DNA of 11,229 nt from DASVLX01 sp035552275 (GTDB taxonomy: Bacteria > Actinomycetota > Actinomycetes > Mycobacteriales > Pseudonocardiaceae): NCBI GenBank assembly GCA_035552275.1, contig DASZLR010000023.1, positions 1-11,229 on the forward strand. Direction: 5' to 3'. Numbering within the stretch: the stretch's first letter is position 1; each line of letters begins with the position of its first letter. A model generated the notes under the pieces. It ran no database searches. It was given only the letters and a program-made list of their open reading frames with translations, and was not told the DNA's origin. Shown here in pieces: positions 6,024-11,229 of this stretch. Made by a program: the position numbers and the translations under genes.

Positions 6024-7573
6024 CGCAGGCCGGACAGGTCGCCGGCGTGCGGATAGGCGTCCCACTGCGCGGTCGAGATACCGGCGACCGCGGACGAGTT
6101 GAGATCGGCGACGGCGGTTGAGCCCACTGTCCACAGTCGACCGTCGAGCAACAGCGCGACCGGCCGGCCGGGAGCGACCACCGCCAGCGCGGTCGAGTCG
6201 AGCCTGGCGGCCACCGGAAGCGCGGCCAGCACCGGCACCGGCGCGGGCAGGATGCCCTGGGCCAGAGCCTGGGCGACGGAGCGCCGCTCCACCTCGATCA
6301 GCGAACCGTTCACGATCAGGTCCTCGGTGCGGGTCGGCGACGGCATGGCGAAACCGGTCAGCACGGCCGCGGCCTGTGCCGCGTTGCCGCAACCGCGGAT
6401 GCCGTGCAGGTCCACGCCGAAATGCCGCAGGTCCAGTGGTCCGGCGCCGAGTCCGGTGGCCCGCACCACGTCCAGCGGCACCGTCCCGCACGGGTCGCTG
6501 GGATCAATCGGGGCGTGGCCGTCCGCACGGCGGATGAAGCCGGGGCCCTCGCGCTCCGGGCCGGGGATGGTCACGGGCTGGTAAGGGTGATAGCTGAAGT
6601 TGACGTCCCAGAAGGTCACCACCGTGCCGGCGCCGGTGTCCTGGGCGAGTGCGAACGCGTTGAGCGCGTCCGACCACATCAGGTCCGCGGTGGTGCCGTT
6701 CAGCACCGACCGCAGCCGGGGCGTGCTGGTGCTGGCGACCCGCGCGAAACCCTGCGGCCCCAACGCTTGCACGCCGGTGGCGAAGGCCGGGTCCGGCGAG
6801 CGCAACACGAACTGGCCGGATCCGTCGGCCGTGGCGGCCTGGCCGGTGGTGTCGGTGAACATCAGGTAGTACCAGCCGTTGAGGAAGACCACCGAAGGCT
6901 GGCCCGCCCCATAGGTGTTGGCCCTGGCCACGTCGCCGGCGGCGGTGAGGATCGGCCGGCCGTCGTTGGCGCGTGTCCAGTGCGTGCCGTCGGTGCTGGT
7001 GGCCAGGCCGATCGCGTTGTGCGCGCCGGCCGCGTCGCTGGTGCCCGTGTAGTACAGGTAGTAGGAACCGCCGGCCGCGATCACCGAGGGATCGCAGGTG
7101 TGCAGGGCGTCGAAACCGCTGGCGCTGTTGCCGAACACCTCGACCGCCGGCGCGCCGCCGGGCGCGGTGAACGGCCCGTCGGCCGAGCCCGCCTGGCCGA
7201 ACAGGATCTGATCACCGGGGCGGGCCGAGGGCAATTGGCTACACCACCACATCCGGTACTGGCCGCCGGCTCGCATGACGGTGGGCGCGTAGTCGTAGGG
7301 CGCGGCCGGGCCGCCCGCGCCCACCACGCCGACGCTCTGCCGATCCGCACCGGTGGCCAGCGACTGCGCGGCGGGCGGGGTCGTGGCCTGGGTATTCGTC
7401 CCACCACCACCGACGCCGCCGATCACGCCGGCATGCGCGGCTCCACCCTCGGCCTGGTTCTGCGCGCCGCCGCAGGCTGCGGCCAACAGGACCAGGACAC
7501 TGGCACACACCGTGGCAGACGCCCTGGCGGTGGCCAGACCGGCGGCTCTCCCCCAACAGCGCAGGTCGCGCAT
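6017..7573 (-). CDS. Predicted lipoprotein with glycosidase-like beta-propeller
   Basis: The 518-residue product begins with a signal peptide: a basic start, a hydrophobic stretch (about 19-33) and the lipobox-like LLAAAC with Cys34. A Gly/Ala/Thr-rich linker (35-90) follows, consistent with a surface-anchored protein. Residues about 92-345 carry repeated blade motifs of the GH43/GH32-like five-bladed propeller: APTVMRAGGQYRMWW (96-110), CDPSVIAAGGSYYLYYTGT (160-178) and GQPSVVFLNGWYYLMFTD (224-241), with Asp/Trp/Tyr positions typical of glycan sites. The region after 345 (about 170 residues, with a cysteine pair at 362 and 395) is not recognised. Catalytic acids cannot be assigned with certainty, so it may bind rather than cleave carbohydrate. 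AGAGGAGA 9 nt upstream supports the ATG at 7571-7573 over the one at 7609. Export is confident; the exact activity is not. Confidence 0.82.
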   Translation of the reverse strand: MRDLRCWGRAAGLATARASATVCASVLVLLAAACGGAQNQAEGGAAHAGVIGGVGGGGTNTQATTPPAAQSLATGADRQSVGVVGAGGPAAPYDYAPTVMRAGGQYRMWWCSQLPSARPGDQILFGQAGSADGPFTAPGGAPAVEVFGNSASGFDALHTCDPSVIAAGGSYYLYYTGTSDAAGAHNAIGLATSTDGTHWTRANDGRPILTAAGDVARANTYGAGQPSVVFLNGWYYLMFTDTTGQAATADGSGQFVLRSPDPAFATGVQALGPQGFARVASTSTPRLRSVLNGTTADLMWSDALNAFALAQDTGAGTVVTFWDVNFSYHPYQPVTIPGPEREGPGFIRRADGHAPIDPSDPCGTVPLDVVRATGLGAGPLDLRHFGVDLHGIRGCGNAAQAAAVLTGFAMPSPTRTEDLIVNGSLIEVERRSVAQALAQGILPAPVPVLAALPVAARLDSTALAVVAPGRPVALLLDGRLWTVGSTAVADLNSSAVAGISTAQWDAYPHAGDLSGLRY

Positions 7574-7582
7574 ACCGCCAAG

Positions 7583-7590
7583 TCTCCTCT
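7583..7590 (-). promoter_or_regulatory. Ribosome binding site of the lipoprotein gene
   Basis: AGAGGAGA on the minus strand is 9 nt before the ATG at 7571-7573. It decides the start: an upstream in-frame start at 7609 would add 12 charged residues and place this site inside the coding region. Confidence 0.8.
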
Positions 7591-7676
7591 GTCGCTCGCC
7601 TGGGCACACATCGTTACGCGGACCGGCTCAGTCCCGGCACAGTCTACGAATCGAGATCACGACCGGGGGAAGGAAC

Positions 7677-7689
7677 GCCGAATGTCGGC
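7677..7689 (-). terminator. Possible weak terminator after aroQ
   Basis: On the minus strand GCCGA-CAT-TCGGC forms a 5-bp hairpin (extendable by two G-U pairs) followed by TTCCTTCCCCC, about 21 bp past the aroQ stop. The stem is short, so it may only partly separate the aro operon from the lipoprotein gene. The rest of the 137-bp gap (7574-7710) holds the lipoprotein ribosome binding site and no convincing promoter. Confidence 0.3.
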
Positions 7690-7710
7690 ACGCTGGGCAA
7701 CGTCACCGGG

Positions 7711-8169
7711 TCACGAGGACTGGCTGTCCGCCTGCTGCGCCAGCCACCGCAGCGCCAACGGGTATCCCGGCACGCCCAAGCCGGCGATCACCCCGGTGGC
7801 GATGGCGGAGATGTAGCTGTGGCGCCGGAATTCCTCGCGTCGGTGCACGTTGGAGATGTGCAGCTCGATCAGCCCCGCGGTCAGTTCGGCACAGGCGTCG
7901 CGGAGGGCGATCGAGTAGTGCGTCCAGGCGCCTGGATTGAGCACGACCGGCCACCGGTTGTCGGCGGCCTCGTGCACCCAGCCGAGCATTTCGCCTTCAT
8001 GATCCGTCTGCCGGACCTCGACATCGATGCCGAGTTCCACGCCGGTCTGGTGGCACAACCGGACCAGGTCGTCATGCGTGGTGTGCCCGTACACGGTCGG
8101 CTCGCGCAGACCCAGCCGACCCAGGTTGGGGCCGTTGAGCACCAGGACTCTGACGCGCGGGGAGCTCAC
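7711..8169 (-). CDS. aroQ: 3-dehydroquinate dehydratase, type II
   Basis: The 152-residue product matches the small dodecameric type II enzyme that converts 3-dehydroquinate to 3-dehydroshikimate by trans (anti) elimination, the third step of the shikimate pathway. Catalytic features are all visible: NGPNLGRLGLREPTVYG (12-28) with active-site Tyr27 and lid Arg22, Asn78 and His84 in LNPGAWTHYSIALRDA, His104 in ELHISNVHRREEFRRHS, and the substrate-binding Arg of the REEFR segment. Translation begins with GTG (8167-8169), which overlaps the aroB stop as GTGA, so coupling is likely. It is the last aro gene of the operon. Some actinobacterial genomes call this gene aroD; sequence type II makes aroQ the better symbol. 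Confidence 0.97.
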   Translation of the reverse strand: MSSPRVRVLVLNGPNLGRLGLREPTVYGHTTHDDLVRLCHQTGVELGIDVEVRQTDHEGEMLGWVHEAADNRWPVVLNPGAWTHYSIALRDACAELTAGLIELHISNVHRREEFRRHSYISAIATGVIAGLGVPGYPLALRWLAQQADSQSS

Positions 8170-9350
8170 AGCAGAACTCCTCCCCCGGCCTCGCCGGCGG
8201 GCCGGTCCGCGACGGCGGAGTAGGCCGCGGCGAGCAGGGCCGGGTCCGGGCCCTCCAACCGGCCGGTCTTGCCCAGCCCGTCGAGCACCACGAACCGGAG
8301 CACCCCGGACCGGGTCTTCTTGTCCGACCGCATCGATTCGACCAGTTGTGGCAGGGCATCCGGGTCGTAGCCGGTGGGCAGGCCGAGCGCGGTCAGCACC
8401 CGGCGGTGCCGGGCGGCCGTCTCATCGTCCAGCCGGCCAGCCAGTCGGGCCAGCTCGGCGGCGAAGATCAGACCGACGCTGACCGCGGCGCCGTGCCGCC
8501 AGCGGTAGCGTTCCCGCCGCTCGATGGCGTGCCCGAGGGTGTGGCCGTAGTTCAGGGCCTCCCTGGGCCCGGATTCGCGCAGGTCCGCGGACACCACCTC
8601 GGCCTTCACCGCGATGGCCCGCCGCACCAGTTCGGCCAGCACTTCGCCGGACGGGTCGGTGGCGGCTGCCGGATCGGCCTCGATGAGATCCAGGATCGCC
8701 GGATCGGCGATGAAACCGGCCTTGACCACCTCGGCCATGCCGGCGACGAGTTCGTTGCGCGGCAAGGTTTCCAGCGTTGCCAGGTCGACAACGACCGCTG
8801 ACGGCTCGTGGAAGACGCCGACCAGGTTCTTGCCCGCGTCGGTGTTGATACCGGCCTTGCCGCCGACAGCGGCGTCCACCATGCCCAGCAGCGTGGTCGG
8901 CACGTGCACCACCCGCACCCCGCGCAACCAGGTGCCCGCGACGAATCCGGCCAGGTCGGTGACCGCGCCGCCGCCCAGACCGACGACGACACCGTTGCGG
9001 TCCAGGCCGATCCGGCCCAGCACATCCCAGCCAAACGCGGCGACCGACAGCGCCTTGCCGTCCTCGGCGTCCGGTATCTCGATCCGGTGCGCGTCCAGGC
9101 CGGCTTGAGCGAATTCGGTTCGCACCGCGTCGGCGGTGGTGACCAGCGTCGGCGGATGCACGATCGCCACCGCCGAGGCATCCCGCACGGCGGCGGTCAG
9201 CTCGGTGAGCAGGTTGCGCCCGATCACCACGTCGTACGGCTTGTCCGTGGCCACCCTGATCCGCGCCGGCCGCGCCGACTCGGGCGCTGTCCCAGGCACC
9301 ATCCCAGGCGCTGTCTCGGGTGCCTTCTCGTCCGCCATCTCGCTCCCCAT
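8166..9350 (-). CDS. aroB: 3-dehydroquinate synthase
   Basis: This NAD- and zinc-dependent enzyme converts DAHP to 3-dehydroquinate, the second shikimate-pathway step. The nucleotide-binding GLGGGAVTDLAGF (124-136), VPTTLLGMVDAAVGGKAGIN (150-169) and the predicted metal ligands Glu207 (GMAEVVK), His270 (NYGHTLGHAIE) and His286 (RWRHGAAVSVG) are intact. The length is 394 residues, longer than the usual 350-370, because about 28 Ala/Pro/Glu-rich residues precede the conserved RIRVATDKPYDVVIG. That leader is encoded by partly duplicated DNA (see 9285-9322). The ATG at 9348-9350 is 3 nt after the aroK stop; an ATG four codons later (9336-9338), preceded by GGGGAG, is an alternative. The gene overlaps aroQ by 4 nt. 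Confidence 0.96.
   Translation of the reverse strand: MGSEMADEKAPETAPGMVPGTAPESARPARIRVATDKPYDVVIGRNLLTELTAAVRDASAVAIVHPPTLVTTADAVRTEFAQAGLDAHRIEIPDAEDGKALSVAAFGWDVLGRIGLDRNGVVVGLGGGAVTDLAGFVAGTWLRGVRVVHVPTTLLGMVDAAVGGKAGINTDAGKNLVGVFHEPSAVVVDLATLETLPRNELVAGMAEVVKAGFIADPAILDLIEADPAAATDPSGEVLAELVRRAIAVKAEVVSADLRESGPREALNYGHTLGHAIERRERYRWRHGAAVSVGLIFAAELARLAGRLDDETAARHRRVLTALGLPTGYDPDALPQLVESMRSDKKTRSGVLRFVVLDGLGKTGRLEGPDPALLAAAYSAVADRPAGEAGGGVLL
9285..9322. repeat. Imperfect direct repeat in the aroB 5' end
   Basis: GGCGCTGTC with a following CC/TC and AGG/GGG occurs twice about 24 bp apart, and CCCAGGC also occurs twice in the same stretch. It encodes the ETAPGMVPGTAPESA segment of the extra N-terminal leader of AroB. 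A small in-frame duplication (8 codons) explains both the repeat and the low-complexity leader. Confidence 0.6.
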
Positions 9351-9353
9351 CGG

Positions 9354-9884
9354 CTACTTTTCCGCGGTTTCCGGCTGGCCAGCCAGGGCGCGCAGGACGG
9401 CGTCGGCGACCTCGTCCGTTTTGAGGTCGTCGGTGAGCACTTCCAGGGTCGCCACCTCGCGGTACAGCGGCAGCCGCGCGGTGAGTAGCGCCCGGAAGGT
9501 CGCCCTGGGGTTCACGCCGGCCAGCAGCGGGCGGGCGGTGGACATCCCGGTCCGCCGCATCCCTTCGGCCAGGCCGACGTTGAGGAACACCACCCGGTGT
9601 TCGCGCAGCAGCCGACGAGTGCGCTCGGACAGCACGGCGCCGCCGCCCACCGACAGCACGCCGGTGTGCTCCGCGAGCGCGGCCTCGATTGCCTGCTCCT
9701 CCAACGACCGGAACGCCGGCTCGCCGTCGGTGGTGAAGATGTCCGCGATGGCGCGGCCGGCGGTGACCTCGATGTCCTGGTCGGCGTCCCGGAACGGCAG
9801 TCGCAACCGATCCGCCAGCAGCATGCCCACGGTGGTCTTGCCGGCGCCCGGCGGACCCACCAGCACGGCGTGCGGGCCGCTCAT
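9354..9884 (-). CDS. aroK: Shikimate kinase
   Basis: The 176-residue P-loop kinase phosphorylates shikimate to shikimate 3-phosphate using ATP, the fifth pathway step. The Walker A is GPPGAGKTT (10-18). Shikimate contacts expected for the family are present: Asp33 and Asp35 in FRDADQDIE, Arg59 in FRSLEE, the Gly triplet 80-82 in SVGGGAV, Arg118 in the lid segment TARPLLAG, and Arg137 in TARLPLY. The ATG at 9882-9884 overlaps the aroC stop (ATGA) and gives the normal family length. The frame is open further upstream to 9980 but that part lies inside aroC and is not AroK-like. The stop is 3 nt before aroB. Confidence 0.96.
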   Translation of the reverse strand: MSGPHAVLVGPPGAGKTTVGMLLADRLRLPFRDADQDIEVTAGRAIADIFTTDGEPAFRSLEEQAIEAALAEHTGVLSVGGGAVLSERTRRLLREHRVVFLNVGLAEGMRRTGMSTARPLLAGVNPRATFRALLTARLPLYREVATLEVLTDDLKTDEVADAVLRALAGQPETAEK

Positions 9885-11167
9885 CGTGCCCCCGTGCCGG
9901 CCGCCGTGGAACCAGCCGCCGAAGCGGCTTGCCCCGAAGCCACGATCTCGGGAGCCGCGGCGGGGTCCAATTCGGACCACCGACGGCGCAGCTCGGCCAG
10001 GTACGCCTGCGCATTGCGCCGAGTCTCGTTCACCGAGTCGCCGCCGAACTTCTCCAGCGTCGCGTCGGCCAGCACCAGCGCCACCATCGCCTCAGCCACC
10101 ACGCCCGCCGCCGGCACCGCGCACACGTCCGACCGCTGGTTGATCGCCACCGCCGTCTCCCCGGTCGCGACGTCCACAGTAGACAGAGCGCGGGGCACGG
10201 TGGAGATCGGCTTCATGGCCGCTCGCACCCGCAACGGCTCGCCGTTGGTCATGCCGCCTTCCACGCCACCGGCCCGGTTGGACCGCCGGGTCACGCCTTT
10301 GGCGCCGACGCCCGGGAAGCCCGGCTCGATCTCGTCGTGCGCCTGGCTGCCGCGACTGCGCGCCACGGCGAACCCGTCACCGATCTCGACCCCCTTGATC
10401 GCCTGGATGCCCACCATGGCCGCGGCCATCCGCGAGTCCAGCCGGCGATCCGACTGCACGTAGGAGCCGAGCCCTGGCGGCAGACCGTGCACCACCACCT
10501 CCACGATCCCGCCGAGGGTGTCGCCCTCCTTGCGGGCGGCGTCCACCTCGGCCACCATCGCTTCGCTCACCGCCGGGTCGAACGCCCGCACGGGGCTGGC
10601 GTCGATCCGGCCGAGATCGTCTGGGCCGGGCAGTTCGCCGCCGGCCTCGACGGAGCCAAGCGCGACCACGTGGCTGACCACCTCGACGCCGAGCACCTGA
10701 CGCAAGAACTGCCGAGCAACCGTGCCCAAGGCGGTCCGTGCCGCCGTTTCTCGAGCGCTGGCCCGCTCCAACACCGGCCGAGCGTCGTCGAAGCCGTACT
10801 TGAGCATGCCCGGTAGATCGGCATGACCTGGCCGCGGCCTGGTCAGCGGTGAGTTGCGGCCCAGGCCCTCCAGGATGTCGGCGTCCACCGGATCGGCCGC
10901 CATCACCTGTTCCCACTTGGGCCACTCGGTGTTGCCGACCCGGATGGCCAACGGCCCACCCATGGTGAGCCCATGCCGGACTCCGCCGAGGAACTCCACC
11001 TCGTCCGCCTCGAACTTCATCCGCGCGCCTCGGCCGTATCCCAGCCTTCGACGTGCCAACTGTCCGGCGACATCCGACGTGGTCACCTCGACTCCGGCGA
11101 CCAGCCCTTCCAACACGGCGACCAAAGCGGGACCGTGCGACTCCCCTGCGGTGATCCAGCGCAACAC
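9881..11167 (-). CDS. aroC: Chorismate synthase
   Basis: This FMNH2-dependent enzyme makes chorismate from EPSP, the last shikimate step. Signatures run the full length: TAGESHG (6-12, His11), RRRLGYGRGARM (39-50), TRPRPGHAD (109-117, His115), ERASARETAAR (134-144), GDTLGGIVE (215-223), IEIGDGF-type segment (260-266), NRAGGVEGGMTNGEP (297-311) and RSDVCAVPA (345-353). At 428 residues it is longer than the usual 390-400. The surplus is an Ala-rich tail (about 401-428) plus a few extra residues before RRSNRAGG. Translation begins at GTG (11165-11167), with GGGAGG 8 nt upstream. It heads the aroC-aroK-aroB-aroQ operon in this window; nothing else of the operon is visible in the remaining 62 bp upstream. 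Confidence 0.97.
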   Translation of the reverse strand: MLRWITAGESHGPALVAVLEGLVAGVEVTTSDVAGQLARRRLGYGRGARMKFEADEVEFLGGVRHGLTMGGPLAIRVGNTEWPKWEQVMAADPVDADILEGLGRNSPLTRPRPGHADLPGMLKYGFDDARPVLERASARETAARTALGTVARQFLRQVLGVEVVSHVVALGSVEAGGELPGPDDLGRIDASPVRAFDPAVSEAMVAEVDAARKEGDTLGGIVEVVVHGLPPGLGSYVQSDRRLDSRMAAAMVGIQAIKGVEIGDGFAVARSRGSQAHDEIEPGFPGVGAKGVTRRSNRAGGVEGGMTNGEPLRVRAAMKPISTVPRALSTVDVATGETAVAINQRSDVCAVPAAGVVAEAMVALVLADATLEKFGGDSVNETRRNAQAYLAELRRRWSELDPAAAPEIVASGQAASAAGSTAAGTGAR

Positions 11168-11175
11168 AACCCGAT

Positions 11176-11181
11176 CCTCCC
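11176..11181 (-). promoter_or_regulatory. Ribosome binding site of aroC
   Basis: GGGAGG on the minus strand lies 8 nt before the GTG start and supports it. The 62 bp beyond (11168-11229) have no recognisable promoter, so the aro operon may begin outside the window. Confidence 0.75.
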
Positions 11182-11229
11182 ACGACCGCGCTGGTCACGG
11201 TCTGTGGCCCGAAGTACCGCGTCGCCAGA

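Noticed and set aside
7641..7646. TAGACT on the minus strand as a -10 box for the lipoprotein gene
   Set aside because: It fits TANNNT and would give a leader of about 60 nt, but the position 17 nt upstream is a run of C with no -35 resemblance, so support is too weak.
6404..7816. Plus-strand open frame opposite the lipoprotein gene
   Set aside because: Composition is that of an antisense shadow, while the minus-strand frame has a signal peptide, ribosome binding site and propeller motifs.
8422..10014. Long minus-strand frame overlapping aroB and aroK in another phase
   Set aside because: Arg/Gly-rich translation without domains; the aroB and aroK frames contain all catalytic motifs.
11184..11202. 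GACCG...CGGTC hairpin upstream of aroC as a leader regulator
   Set aside because: Only a 5-bp stem with no attenuator, leader peptide or riboswitch-like structure in the 62 bp available.

Overview
The window is high-GC actinobacterial chromosome (Actinomycetota). The evidence is pervasive G/C at third codon positions, frequent GTG starts, and protein sequences that closely resemble mycobacterial and Pseudonocardiales-type AroC, AroB, AroK, AroQ, EF-P and NusB. The genus cannot be fixed from the sequence alone.

Right side (about 7.7-11.2 kb, minus strand): a compact shikimate-pathway operon transcribed aroC-aroK-aroB-aroQ. Three of its four products make dehydroquinate (AroB), dehydrate it (AroQ, type II) and phosphorylate shikimate (AroK); AroC makes chorismate. 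Junctions are ATGA (aroC/aroK), a 3-nt gap (aroK/aroB) and GTGA (aroB/aroQ), so translation is probably coupled. Left side (about 0.08-2.4 kb, minus strand): pepQ-like Xaa-Pro peptidase, efp, an unrecognised 58-codon gene and nusB, ending in a strong inverted repeat that probably terminates the unit. A small four-helix membrane protein gene (B-4DMT-like) is divergent from pepQ; both appear to be leaderless, with -10 elements 6-7 nt from their ATGs.

Middle (about 2.95-7.6 kb): an accessory block between the two conserved housekeeping units. A forward operon carries an MMPL/RND-type transporter followed by a TetR-family regulator, only 1 nt apart. It is preceded by a promoter (TTGACA, 18 nt, TATGTT) embedded in a perfect 19-bp inverted repeat whose 9-nt loop holds the -10 box. 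This is the most striking non-coding signal in the window and is best read as the TetR operator controlling the pump and itself. Facing it, a minus-strand gene encodes a predicted lipoprotein with a glycosidase-like (GH43/GH32-type) beta-propeller. Its 3' end overlaps the tetR 3' end by 7 bp.

The window is almost fully coding. The largest gap is 137 bp (7574-7710), and no stretch above 300 bp lacks a gene. I saw no tRNA, rRNA, CRISPR array, insertion sequence or phage gene. I do not see proof of a wholly new system. The regulated MMPL/TetR cassette, the orphan propeller lipoprotein, the small gene between efp and nusB, and the unusual EF-P loop are the items most worth follow-up.
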